Source: Herbivorax alkaliphila
Lineage (GTDB): Bacteria > Bacillota > Clostridia > Acetivibrionales > Acetivibrionaceae
DNA length: 53,997 nt
Direction of reading: 5' to 3'
NCBI RefSeq assembly: GCF_030848475.1
Contig: NZ_JAVDDS010000028.1
Coordinates: 1 to 53,997, forward strand
The position numbers and the translations under genes are program-made. Below are positions 8,408 through 16,868 of this stretch, piece after piece (position 1 is the stretch's first letter; the number at the start of each line of letters is the position of its first letter). The notes below the pieces were generated by a model. That model made no database searches. It was not told the DNA's origin and was given only the letters and a program-made list of their open reading frames with translations.

Positions 8408-8539
8408 CTATAACATGTCAATCTCCATTATGCCCCTTGCTTTGACAGAGCTTTGAAGGAATTCGCGACGAGCTGTTATTGAGATAGTCGGAAATATTTT
8501 CAGAGGTGGATCACATCGAGAATTGCAGAGACGTTAGTA
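8408..8539 (+). repeat. attC-like site ending the TrlF cassette
   Basis: It opens with CTATAAC (8408-8414), which partly pairs with the cassette's starting box GTTATGA (14 of 19 positions over the extended end), and closes at GTTAGTA (8533-8539). AATCTCC after a 5-base spacer and GAGAATT near the far end are candidate L boxes. The lead-in CATCCTATAAC resembles CGTCCTATAAC at the first right-array site. No matching R'' was found for the downstream GTTAGTA, so the cassette that followed seems lost. Confidence 0.45.
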
Positions 8540-8569
8540 CGCTAGGCAAAGGCTATTACTTTTGACATA

Positions 8570-8780
8570 ATGAATTTCCGTGTTGGAGAAGGTTTAGTAA
8601 ACCATCCATATCAAGTGTTGCATCGAAACTGGAAACAGTTAGGCGAAGTACACACGGAGAACTATATAGGTCAAACTTTAAATAAAATAATGTGTGAGCA
8701 GTTAAAATACTAGAATCTTTTAACCCATACAATTCTTGGAATTACAGGGAGAAATGGTCTAGAGTATATTGATATATAGA
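8570..8780 (+). pseudogene. Remnant of a SAM-dependent methyltransferase gene, copy 1
   Basis: An open frame from ATG reads NHPYQVLHRNWKQLG, then HTENYIGQTLNKIMCEQLKY, stops at 8711, and continues in the same frame with HTILGITGRNGLEYIDI to another stop. The last segment matches a glycine-rich motif I of class I methyltransferases. The same sequence with better preserved residues (ILGVAGGNSLEHIDI) recurs at 11347-11478. Both stop where the fold should continue, so both are dead N-terminal fragments. Confidence 0.55.
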
Positions 8781-8897
8781 GTTGACATTAACTTAACCGT
8801 TCAACTTAAGATAGAAAATAAGTTGTGAGCAAGCTTGGATTTTTCTATTACCTAAGATAGTATGCAAGAAAAAGACTAGATTGAGAAGGAGAAGGCT

Positions 8898-9791
8898 ATG
8901 AAAATATTTAATTTCAAAAAGATTGATGCATTTGCTACAAGAAATTCCGATGGAAATCCAGCAGGGTATATAAAATTAGATTCAATTAATGACATTACTG
9001 ATAAGGAAATGCTAAAAATAGCACAAGAGTTAAAAGGATATGTAAATGAGGTAGGATATGTTTTTCAAGTTGATAAGAGTACATATAAATTGAGGTATTT
9101 TTCATCTGAAAAGGAAGTAGAATTTTGTGGACATGCAACTATTGCAATTATGTATGATATTATAAAAAACGACAATGAGTTAATTAAGAAATCTGAAGTT
9201 AATATTGTTACAAACAAGGGAAACTTGGTTGTTCAAAATAGGATTGAAGATGAAGATGCGGTTTTTATAATGTCACCTATACCAGAATTTAATTCAAAAA
9301 AAGTATCTAAAGAAGAAGTTGCAAATGCTTTAAAAACTAAAATTTCAGACATAGATAATGAACCGGAGATTGTAAATGCTGGTTTAGAAACTCTTATTGT
9401 ATCAATAAAATCTTTAGGGACAATATTAAATTTAAAACCAAAACTAGAAGAGTTAAAAGAATTCTGTGTTAAAAATAAAATTGATATTATTGAAGTGTTT
9501 TGTGCAGAAGTTGCGAATTTAAAAAACGCTTATAGAACTAGAGTGTTTGCACCTACATTTGGATATTTGGAGGATCCAGCTACTGGATCAGGAAATTCAG
9601 CCTTTGGTTATTACTTGTTAAAGCATAAAAATTGGGATGGAAAAATCATATCAATTGAACAATGTGGTGAAAAAGAAAGATATACTATTGTTAAACTTAA
9701 AACGTATAAAGATAATAATAGATTTGAAAGAGTATTATTTGGAGGTGGGGCAGTAGTTAGAATTGAAGGGAAGTATTTTTACTATAAATAG
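8898..9791 (+). CDS. PhzF-family isomerase/epimerase-like protein
   Basis: A 297-aa protein with GAGAAGGAGAAGG before the ATG. Family marks: KKIDAFATRNSDGNPAGYI at the N-terminus, VNEVGYVF holding the Glu matched to the PhzF catalytic acid, SSEKEVEFCGHATIAI, and LEDPATGSGNSAFGY near the C-terminus. PhzF folds are two-domain, diaminopimelate-epimerase-like, and PhzF itself isomerises a phenazine precursor. No phenazine genes are nearby, so the substrate is unknown. A second family member lies 181 bases downstream, and methyltransferase remnants flank the pair. A fragment of this gene (around EEVANALKTK) is repeated at 11248-11300. Confidence 0.85.
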   Translation: MKIFNFKKIDAFATRNSDGNPAGYIKLDSINDITDKEMLKIAQELKGYVNEVGYVFQVDKSTYKLRYFSSEKEVEFCGHATIAIMYDIIKNDNELIKKSEVNIVTNKGNLVVQNRIEDEDAVFIMSPIPEFNSKKVSKEEVANALKTKISDIDNEPEIVNAGLETLIVSIKSLGTILNLKPKLEELKEFCVKNKIDIIEVFCAEVANLKNAYRTRVFAPTFGYLEDPATGSGNSAFGYYLLKHKNWDGKIISIEQCGEKERYTIVKLKTYKDNNRFERVLFGGGAVVRIEGKYFYYK

Positions 9792-9912
9792 TATAGATAG
9801 CTTATAAAGGTAAGGGTGAAAATACATATAATGATGCAAAATCATGGGATAGTATAAAAGTTTTTAAAAAGTAAGTCTAAGGTTTTTTTGAGTGTGAAGG
9901 ATTTATAAGAGG

Positions 9913-9950
9913 AACTCCACCTTATAGGTGGAGTCTTAAAATAAGATAAA
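9913..9950 (+). repeat. Dispersed hairpin repeat, copy 1
   Basis: ACTCCACCT and AGGTGGAGT form a 9-bp stem followed by CTTAAAATAAGATAAA. The same core recurs at 26191, 27831, 29533 and 44921 in both orientations. It could be an end of a small non-autonomous IS200/IS605-type element; here it may also act as a weak terminator between the two PhzF genes. Confidence 0.5.
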
Positions 9951-9972
9951 GAATGATACTAGGAGGACTTAA

Positions 9973-10755
9973 ATGAAAATATTTCAAGTTGACGCGTTTA
10001 CAAATGAAAGATTTAAAGGAAATCCAGCAGGTGTATGTTATTATATAACTAATGAAAATGATAGTTGGATGCAAAATATGGCAAGTGAAATGAATTTATC
10101 TGAAACAGCTTTTATTAAAAGGAAACTTGACGGCTTTGATTTAAGGTGGTTTACTCCAGAAAAAGAAGTTGATTTGTGTGGTCATGCTACACTTGCATCT
10201 GCACACATATTGTGGGAAACTGGTGAACTTCAATTACTAGAAGAAGCAGTCTTCTATACAAAGAGTGGAGTATTAAAGGCAAATAAAATAGGAGATTTGA
10301 TAGAGTTGGATTTTCCAATTGAAGAAGATGAGCAAGTAACTACACCAAATGAAATTATTGAGGGTCTAAAAGTAGTACCTAAATATACAGGTAAAAATAA
10401 AATGGACTACATAGTTGAAGTAGAAAATGAAGATGTTCTAAGAAATTTAAGACCTGATAATGAGGCGCTGAAAAAACTTGACACAAGAGGAATCATTGTT
10501 ACAAGTGTATCTGATAGTAATAAATTTGATTTTGTATCAAGATTTTTTGCTCCTGCTTATGGGGTCAACGAGGATCCAGTTACAGGATCAGCTCACTGTT
10601 GTTTGGCACCATACTGGAAAAGGAAATTAGGTAAAACTCAAATGAAGGCCTATCAAGCATCAAAAAGAAGTGGAATATTAAGAATTAAAATTGATAAAAA
10701 TAGAGTTTTTTTAGGCGGTCAGGCAAAAACGGTTTTTTGTGGTGAACTAAGATGA
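9973..10755 (+). CDS. Second PhzF-family protein
   Basis: A 260-aa protein with AGGAGG 7 bases before the ATG. It shows IFQVDAFTNERFKGNPAGV, the catalytic-type Glu in LSETAFI, TPEKEVDLCGHATLAS, and NEDPVTGSAHCCLAPYW. It is shorter than its neighbour and only distantly related to it, closer to the common YddE/PhzF-like isomerase group. It is probably a cytosolic isomerase or epimerase of an unknown small molecule. The two PhzF genes are separated by a hairpin repeat, so they may be independent units. Confidence 0.85.
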   Translation: MKIFQVDAFTNERFKGNPAGVCYYITNENDSWMQNMASEMNLSETAFIKRKLDGFDLRWFTPEKEVDLCGHATLASAHILWETGELQLLEEAVFYTKSGVLKANKIGDLIELDFPIEEDEQVTTPNEIIEGLKVVPKYTGKNKMDYIVEVENEDVLRNLRPDNEALKKLDTRGIIVTSVSDSNKFDFVSRFFAPAYGVNEDPVTGSAHCCLAPYWKRKLGKTQMKAYQASKRSGILRIKIDKNRVFLGGQAKTVFCGELR

Positions 10756-10857
10756 GAATTTGATAAAACTGTGTTAATACAATATATGATTAATAACCAA
10801 CTGTGTTTATAATCATTATTAGCCTTACATAATAATAATATTTTTAAGGAGTATTAT

Positions 10858-11242
10858 ATGAAACTTGAACATATAGCTATATGGACGAATAATTTAGAAG
10901 AACTTAAGGAATTTTATGTTACGTATTTCGGTGCTAAACCAAAAGTACACCAATAAATGTACTAAGTTTGAATCATATTTTTTATCCTTTTCCGAAGGAT
11001 GTCGTATAGAAATAATGCAAAATCCAACTGTTTTAGAGAGTTGTGAAAGTGAAGGTAAGAATTATATTGGGTTAGCTCATTTAGCTGTATCAGTAGGGAG
11101 TAAATCAAAAGTGATATCATTAACAGAACGATTACGAGAAGATGGATATGGAATATTAAGTGAACCTAGAACTACGGGTGATGGTTATTTTGAAAGTATT
11201 ATAAGTGACCCAGATGGTAATAGAATAGAAATCACAATTTAA
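10858..11242 (+). pseudogene. VOC/glyoxalase-family gene broken by a frameshift
   Basis: ATG at 10858 follows TTTAAGGAG and starts KLEHIAIWTNNLEELKEFY, the first beta-alpha unit of the VOC fold, but this frame stops at 10954-10956. The next frame, overlapping from 10916, continues with FESYFLSF, GLAHLAVSVGS, and ISDPDGNRIEITI, which is the rest of a VOC domain including the final metal-ligand Glu. One indel between about 10935 and 10955 explains the break. The intact protein would be about 127 aa, normal for the family. A sequencing error is possible. Confidence 0.75.
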
Positions 11243-11247
11243 GTTAG

Positions 11248-11478
11248 GAAGAAGTTGCAAATGCTTTAAAAACTAAAAATTTAGATATAGATATGGTGTG
11301 TTTTGAAAGGAGAAAAACACCTGAATTTGGATTCAGTATACCAGTTGCAAACTTTAAATAAAATAATGTGTGAACAGTTGAAATGCTACGATATTTTAAC
11401 CCCTATGATTCTTGGAGTTGCAGGGGGAAATAGTCTAGAGCATATTGATATTAATAAAATAGATAAGGTATATAAATA
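11248..11478 (+). pseudogene. Fused fragments of a PhzF gene and a methyltransferase gene
   Basis: Bases 11248-11300 repeat, almost exactly at first, an internal piece of the PhzF gene at 8898 (coding EEVANALKTK). After a short linker, 11347-11478 repeats the methyltransferase fragment seen upstream of that gene and reads QTLNKIMCEQLKCYDIL, then ILGVAGGNSLEHIDINK before stopping. This suggests a former second copy of a PhzF-methyltransferase locus that decayed or was rearranged. Confidence 0.55.
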
Positions 11479-11581
11479 GAATTGCTTGTGATTTTATAAG
11501 ATATTTATAAATTTGAAAATGAAAAGATTTATTGAAGCAACTAAGGTATTTAATTAAAGGCTCTTATAGAACAAACATGAT

Positions 11582-12037
11582 ATGATTGTATCTTTATTGG
11601 AGGTGAATATAAATGAAGAAGAAAAAATTGTTAGGGTTTTCATAATATTAATAATAATTATTATTGGAAGTTTGATTTGGTGGAACACACCAAGTTCAAT
11701 CATTGACATTGAACCTTCAGAGGTATCTATGATAAAAATTTTTGACGGTAATACAGGCAATTCAATTACAGTAACAAATACTACAGATATTGAGCATATT
11801 ATCAAAAATCTTAATATGGTGAGGTTGAAAAAAGAAAAGATTTCTATAGGGTATATGGGATATTCGTATAGAACAACCATCTATAAAATTGACGGTAGTG
11901 TGTATAGGGAATTAATAATAAACTCAAATGATACTATACGAAAAGACCCATTTTTTTATCGAGATAGCTCAGAAAGTATAGATTACAATTTTATACAAGA
12001 CTTGTTTGATGAAAATATGGAGCCGGAGGAAGTTTAA
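11582..12037 (+). CDS. Membrane-anchored unknown protein, start region possibly frameshifted
   Basis: The open frame gives up to 151 aa: one N-terminal membrane segment (VFIILIIIIIGSLIWW) and an outside domain of about 120 residues with no family I recognise. The good ribosome binding site GGAGGTG belongs to an ATG at 11613 that is in another frame and stops after ten codons. One extra A in the six-A run that follows would join that ATG to the long frame, giving MKKKKIVRVFI, a natural-looking start. So the gene may carry a homopolymer indel, or the assembly has one. Confidence 0.5.
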   Translation: MIVSLLEVNINEEEKIVRVFIILIIIIIGSLIWWNTPSSIIDIEPSEVSMIKIFDGNTGNSITVTNTTDIEHIIKNLNMVRLKKEKISIGYMGYSYRTTIYKIDGSVYRELIINSNDTIRKDPFFYRDSSESIDYNFIQDLFDENMEPEEV

Positions 12038-12251
12038 AGATATATCTACTGAACCTAATTTTGAATTATCGGTTTTGCAGTAAAATAAAGAAAGTTTTAC
12101 ACAGATGTCGTTTTTCTTGCAAGTACAGGAAAAGTTTGATAAAATATATTATAAAAAATGGTAAAATTTTGACATGTATTGGTGCGAATAATAACACCTA
12201 TATTTTAGTGTTATGAAATTATTAGATAAAATTATACTGGGAGGATTCACC

Positions 12252-12827
12252 ATGAAGAGAAGAGTGTTCTTATGTTTGTTATTTTGTGGGGTACTTACTA
12301 TTTCTGGATGTACAATGAGTAACCAAGCTAATTCGGAACCTCCAAAAGTGGACGTTTCAATAAACGGACAGCCAATTTCAGTTATTGGTGCACAATCCGA
12401 AGAATCTGCAAGTGCTGCTAACCTTACGAATTTTGTGGAACTGGTCAAAAACAAAAATATTGAAGAATTACCGTACGTGGATTTAGGTGATTCTATAGAA
12501 TTAGTATTTGACTTTATGCCTGAAAAAGATGAACTTGTTGTGTACGATCGACTCCTTAGAAAAACAGGTGCAGACAAATATGCAAAAGACACTATGGGTG
12601 CAATCAACATAAGCTTGGTTGAAAAGAAAGGGATGTTAAAAATAATTAGTAATCCTGCCGCTATGTTAAGTTCACATTCAGAAGACTATGAAAAAGGTAA
12701 ATCCATACGAGGTTTTAGCTTTTCTGTTAAGTCTGAGGGTAAAAACTATATTTATGCCTTTGCAATACGAACAGATGCCAAAGGAAAAGTTTTGCCACAC
12801 TTTCAATTTCAAGGTCTTCACCTCTAA
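12252..12827 (+). CDS. Putative lipoprotein
   Basis: The ATG at 12252 lies 8 bases after GGGAGG and gives 191 aa; the upstream in-frame ATG has no site. The N-terminus is a classic lipoprotein signal: MKRRVFLCLLFCGVLTISGC, with the lipobox ISGC. The mature part is soluble and mixed alpha/beta, of unknown family. Its 3' end overlaps the tail of a frameshifted dockerin gene on the other strand by about 100 bases, which suggests the join was made by rearrangement or that the dockerin frame really ends earlier. Confidence 0.65.
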   Translation: MKRRVFLCLLFCGVLTISGCTMSNQANSEPPKVDVSINGQPISVIGAQSEESASAANLTNFVELVKNKNIEELPYVDLGDSIELVFDFMPEKDELVVYDRLLRKTGADKYAKDTMGAINISLVEKKGMLKIISNPAAMLSSHSEDYEKGKSIRGFSFSVKSEGKNYIYAFAIRTDAKGKVLPHFQFQGLHL

Positions 12828-13402
12828 CTCCCTCTGTGTACCAATTTTCCTTTTCGATTATAAGATCTATGCTAACAATTTCCTTAAGTAAAATTAAATC
12901 ATCTTCATCAATTACTCCATCTTCATTGATATCAGCAACAAGTCTAAGCAGTTTAGGAATGTCCTCTGTTCCTTCTTCTATGATATCTTTAAGAATTTTT
13001 ATATCTTCATCTGTATAGATTTCCATTGCCTGTTAAATCTCCCAGCAGATATTTAACATTATCAACAGGAAAATCATCAATTATACCAAGTATATAACGA
13101 CGCATCAAAGTAATATCTAATGAATCAAAATAATCATCTCCATTTATATCTGTAGCTATAAATCGTTTAGCATCTGATTTCTTAATTGTTTCGTCATTTA
13201 GTACAATTCTACATAACATTGCATAGTCAGATGAATTGATTGTACCATCAAAATTCAAGTCCCCAATTGTAATCTTTCTTTGGTAAATATTCTCTAGTGA
13301 TTGAGATTGTCCAGACATTCCAAAGCCCAAAACAGACATATTTGACAAAATCATTGACACAGTTAACAGCATTACACACATTTTTTTTAGAATATATTTC
13401 AC
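12727..13402 (-). pseudogene. Secreted protein made of four dockerin-type repeats, frameshifted
   Basis: Read on the minus strand it has a signal peptide (MKYILKKMCVMLLTVSMILS) and then four dockerin-like calcium-binding repeats: GDLNFDGTINSSDY, TDINGDDYFDSLDI, GDLTGNGN with YTDEDIKIL, and ADINEDGVIDEDDL. The first frame stops at 13007 within repeat three; the second, from 13026, continues it, so one indel near 13007-13026 breaks the gene. No catalytic or binding module is present. Dockerins normally attach enzymes to scaffoldin cohesins; a double dockerin alone would be an adaptor or a remnant. A GGGGGAG site precedes the start. Confidence 0.65.
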
Positions 13403-13478
13403 TCCCCCAACAAAAATATTAATCTATATTAAATTATACCACTTTTTTTAATTAAACAATGTAATAAAATCAATATCT

Positions 13479-13670
13479 TTGAAATCACTTGATTTTATTG
13501 TATACTTTTATCATAATATCAATATAAATTTTCAAAAAAAAGAACTTTTAAAACTACCAGGATTAAAACAAGCTCTGTTGGCATTTTTTTGCTACTGTTC
13601 CATAGAATCGACAACAGGTTTATGGGTAAGTAGCTTTGCTGTTATGGCACATGAAAATATAATTATTTAA
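13479..13670 (+). pseudogene. Remnant of an MFS permease gene
   Basis: The 63-residue frame contains LPGLKQALLAFFCYCSIEST and then TGLWVSSF, which resembles a membrane segment and loop in the second half of fucose-permease-like MFS transporters. Both flanks are missing and no ribosome binding site is present. It is read as a relic, consistent with the other gene fragments in 8.5-13.7 kb. Confidence 0.45.
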
Positions 13671-13738
13671 ATTAACACAAAAATTAAAAATTATGATAAA
13701 ATGTAGCTTAAATATTAACTTTAAAAGGAGTGATAAAA

Positions 13739-13867
13739 ATGCTTAATCTTCTTTCTTTATTATTAATTCCAATATATCTTGCTATCCCAGCTATAATATT
13801 ATATTTTATTATAAAATTTGCTGTAAAGAATGCAATTATAGAATTAAAAGAAAACAATTATCTTTAA
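13739..13867 (+). CDS. Small membrane protein, 42 aa
   Basis: ATG at 13739 follows AAAAGGAGTG by 7 bases. The product is one long hydrophobic span (LLSLLLIPIYLAIPAIILYF) followed by a short charged tail KNAIIELKENNYL. Small proteins of this kind are common and mostly uncharacterised in clostridia. A TATGAT/TAAAAT-rich stretch upstream may be its promoter. The strong site and clean topology make it likely real. Confidence 0.5.
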   Translation: MLNLLSLLLIPIYLAIPAIILYFIIKFAVKNAIIELKENNYL

Positions 13868-14005
13868 AATCTAAAAAAAGAGAAAAGGGCAGATGTAAAA
13901 CAATTGACAATAAATAAAAAATATAAAATTATATATAAATTGATTGTAAAAAAATAAAAAATAGTATAGAATTATATGTAAAATAATTATAGTGGGGGAC
14001 TTGTT

Positions 14006-15019
14006 GTGAAGACAGTATTGAAAAATAGTTTTATATGTTTTTTAATTATATCTCAATTGTTTGTTTTAAATGTTGAGGCACACGGGCTAAAGAAATCTGA
14101 TACCAATTATATGGATATATTTAAATCCATTGATGAAGTTAAAGTGTCTTCATGGGAATTTACTAAAATTTTATACAATTATGGACTCGTCAAGGGATTG
14201 GGTAAAAATCACATAAGTATGATTATTTCTACAGATAAAATATTAGAAGCTGCAAATGCAAACAAAAATTATAATTTATATGTATCAAGTATATATGAAG
14301 AACAAATAGACACCATACAAGATGAACTAATAACTAATACATATAATGAAGAAGAAAGAATATTATCTTTAGTTAATACGTCTAAAGTAAATGCAGAAGT
14401 TATTGAAGACGCTAACTATTACCAATATCGTGGAAATATATTGCTTGGAACATTTCCAAAAGGAAAAGTGGTAGAAATCTTAAAAGATTTTAGTACAGAA
14501 TGGTATAAAGTTAAATCAGAAGATAAAACAGGATGGGTAAGGGGTAATTTCTTAGATATACCAAAAGATTCAGAAATAAATACTCATGAAATGACGAAAG
14601 AGGAAATAGAGTTTTTTGTAAACCATAGTGAGTTTTCAAGTAATAGTTACTACCTTGTATGGGTAGATATAGAAAGACAGTTAACTCATGTTTTTCTAGG
14701 TTCTGAAGGAAATTGGAACCTAAAAAAAACTATGCTTTGCTCAACAGGAAAAAATGAATCACCTACTGTAAGGGGATTATACAAAATACAAGAAAGAGGT
14801 ACATGGTTTTACTCTCATCGCCTTGGTGGTGGAGCAAAACACTGGGTAAGATTCCATGGGGAGTACCTCTTTCATTCTATAACAATGGACATGAATCAAA
14901 ACATCATTGATGACACACTGGGAAAGAGAGCATCAGCAGGGTGCATTAGGCTCTCTTTAGAAGATAGTGAATGGTTTTACAGCTATGTGCCACAAGGAAC
15001 CACTGTATATATAAATTAA
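14006..15019 (+). CDS. Secreted L,D-transpeptidase with SH3 domain
   Basis: A 337-aa protein starting at GTG behind GTGGGGGAC. It has a signal peptide (about 1-25), an SH3-type domain (about 130-180, ending GWVRGNFLDIP), and a C-terminal YkuD catalytic domain. The YkuD signature is present: FHS near residue 290 and SAGCIRL with the nucleophilic Cys at 313. The enzyme would form 3-3 cross-links in, or attach proteins to, peptidoglycan outside the cell. The SH3 part probably binds the wall. It lies before a dockerin gene but has its own leader. The length is normal for SH3-YkuD proteins. Confidence 0.9.
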   Translation: MKTVLKNSFICFLIISQLFVLNVEAHGLKKSDTNYMDIFKSIDEVKVSSWEFTKILYNYGLVKGLGKNHISMIISTDKILEAANANKNYNLYVSSIYEEQIDTIQDELITNTYNEEERILSLVNTSKVNAEVIEDANYYQYRGNILLGTFPKGKVVEILKDFSTEWYKVKSEDKTGWVRGNFLDIPKDSEINTHEMTKEEIEFFVNHSEFSSNSYYLVWVDIERQLTHVFLGSEGNWNLKKTMLCSTGKNESPTVRGLYKIQERGTWFYSHRLGGGAKHWVRFHGEYLFHSITMDMNQNIIDDTLGKRASAGCIRLSLEDSEWFYSYVPQGTTVYIN

Positions 15020-15068
15020 AAAATCCTATTGTTCTTCACATGCACTATATACACTTTCTCGTCTAGTC

Positions 15069-15096
15069 TTGATTGTAACTTGAGTCTATATATAAT
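15069..15096 (+). promoter_or_regulatory. Promoter of the beta-helix dockerin gene
   Basis: TTGATT (15069-15074) and TATAAT (15091-15096) are separated by 16 bases, about 40 bases before the start codon at 15134. Confidence 0.5.
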
Positions 15097-15133
15097 ATAA
15101 TATTATTAAGAAGTATTGAAGGAGGTATTAAAT

Positions 15134-16819
15134 ATGAAGAAGTGTTTATTTATTCTATTAATTAGTTTTTTACTAACTGGAACAAACTTGGTGGTGGGCA
15201 TGAATGAAGTAGATCAATATATATGGAATGCTGGAATAGAAGGTGGTATACCTGATATACCAAATACAGTAAACGTATTGGACTTTGGAGCTAAGGGTGA
15301 CGGTATTACAGATGATTATGAGGCTTTTAATGCTGCTATTTCATCAGTGTCTGATGGAGGAGCAATTTTTATTCCAGAAGGAAAATATCTTATAAAGTCA
15401 AAACTTTCTTTTAGCAAACCTGTTGTTCTTCGAGGTGAAGGACCAAACAGAACTCAGCTTTTAATTGACCACAGCCAAAATGCTTTTGAAATAATAACTT
15501 ACAGAAGAGGAACGTGGACAAACATTACCAAAGGACATACAAAGGGCTCTAACCATTTAGAGGTTGAAAACCCAGAGCTTTTTGAGAAAGGACAATATGT
15601 AGAAATACAGGAAGATAACAATTCAGATGTTATGTACACTCTAACCGACTGGAATACAGGATGGGCAAGTGAAGCAGTTGGACAGATTGCAAAGGTGGTT
15701 TCGGTTGAAGAAAATACAGTAATAATAGATGAACCATTAAGACACAATTATAGTAAACATTTAAACCCAGTAATAAGAACCCAAGGGTTTGCAGAATATG
15801 TTGGATTTGAGGACTTTTCGGTGGAACGTGTTGATAGAAGCAGTACAAGCATATTTTACTTTAAAAATGCCGCTAATTGCTGGATAAGGAATGTTCATAG
15901 TATGCTGGCAAGAAAATGTCATGTTTATGTAAATACAGGATATCGCATTGAAATTAGGGATAGTTTTTTTGACGATGCAACTTATTGGGGATCGGGAGGA
16001 TATGGTTATGGAGTTCAACTTGGTTTTCATACAACAAATTGTCTTATAGAAAACAACATTTTTAAGCATTTAAGACATTCTATGATGGTTCAGCTTGGGG
16101 CAAACGGAAATGTATTTGGATATAACTATTCAATTGAGCCTTATCAAAGCGGGGGAGGGAATTGGATACCAGCAGATATTTCACTTCATGGACATTACCC
16201 CTATGCAAATCTCTTTGAAGGTAATATAGTTCAGAAGATAACTGTGTCAGATTTCTGGGGACCTTCAGGACCTGGAAATACATTTTTGCGAAACAGAGTA
16301 GAGACCGAAACCATTAGGGTAGAGGACTCTTCAAATTATCAAAACTTTATTGGAAATGAACTTCTAAATGATGATATATTGTGGGACACTGACAGGCGTT
16401 TTCCACATACCATAGACCCATCTACACTTTTAAGACATGGAAATTATATTAACGGCTCGATTGTGTGGGATGAAAATATTGATGAACAGACCATACCCAA
16501 GTCATATTATCATGAAACAAAACCTTCTTTTTATAAATCCATGGATTGGCCTTCATTAGGTGGAGATATGTTAAATGGAACAAACCCTGCAAAAGAAAGA
16601 TATTTAAATCAGGATATATTATACGGAGATTTAAATGGTGATAATTTAGTTGATTCTACTGATTGTGTGCTGTTAGGAAGATACTTGTTAGAAATCATCA
16701 GCGAATTCCCTAATCCTGATGGTATAAATGCAGCAGATGTAAATAGAGATGGAGTAATAGATACCAACGATTATGTTTTGTTAAGCAGGTACGTTTTAGA
16801 TATAGTTGATGAACTGTGA
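15134..16819 (+). CDS. Cellulosomal beta-helix (pectate-lyase-3-like) protein with dockerin
   Basis: The ATG at 15134 follows GAAGGAGGTATTA, giving 561 aa with a signal peptide. Residues about 40-470 form a right-handed parallel beta-helix of the pectate lyase 3 / GH28-related type, opening NVLDFGAKGDGITDDYEAFN, the usual first turn. Many family members cleave polygalacturonan or related polysaccharides; the exact activity cannot be read here. The C-terminus carries two dockerin I repeats (GDLNGDNLVDSTDCVLLGRY and ADVNRDGVIDTNDYVLLSRY), so the enzyme should dock on a scaffoldin. It has its own promoter upstream. The hydrolase gene follows by 50 bases. Confidence 0.8.
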   Translation: MKKCLFILLISFLLTGTNLVVGMNEVDQYIWNAGIEGGIPDIPNTVNVLDFGAKGDGITDDYEAFNAAISSVSDGGAIFIPEGKYLIKSKLSFSKPVVLRGEGPNRTQLLIDHSQNAFEIITYRRGTWTNITKGHTKGSNHLEVENPELFEKGQYVEIQEDNNSDVMYTLTDWNTGWASEAVGQIAKVVSVEENTVIIDEPLRHNYSKHLNPVIRTQGFAEYVGFEDFSVERVDRSSTSIFYFKNAANCWIRNVHSMLARKCHVYVNTGYRIEIRDSFFDDATYWGSGGYGYGVQLGFHTTNCLIENNIFKHLRHSMMVQLGANGNVFGYNYSIEPYQSGGGNWIPADISLHGHYPYANLFEGNIVQKITVSDFWGPSGPGNTFLRNRVETETIRVEDSSNYQNFIGNELLNDDILWDTDRRFPHTIDPSTLLRHGNYINGSIVWDENIDEQTIPKSYYHETKPSFYKSMDWPSLGGDMLNGTNPAKERYLNQDILYGDLNGDNLVDSTDCVLLGRYLLEIISEFPNPDGINAADVNRDGVIDTNDYVLLSRYVLDIVDEL

Positions 16820-16868
16820 ATAATAGATATTTATAATAAAGTTTTTACCATAGCTTTAGAGGTGAAAA

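Larger units (their letters stand above)
2435..8539 (+). mobile_element. Left integron-like cassette region, partly decayed
   Basis: All genes here point the same way and are separated by long folded spacers. Two cassettes can be bounded. One is 2435-3237, whose start GTTAGGT matches the ACCTAAC at 3122-3128; both fit the canonical GTTRRRY/RYYYAAC boxes. The other is 5245-8532, carrying trlF-like DNA, whose start GTTATGAGAT pairs imperfectly with ATCCTATAAC at 8405-8414. The stretch between them (3238-5244) holds a small membrane protein, a small ORF and a TIR gene; its boundaries are blurred. No integrase gene is present. Confidence 0.6.

Noticed and set aside
2435-8539. Left region as a prophage or conjugative element
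   Set aside because: No integrase, relaxase, portal, terminase or replication gene is present.
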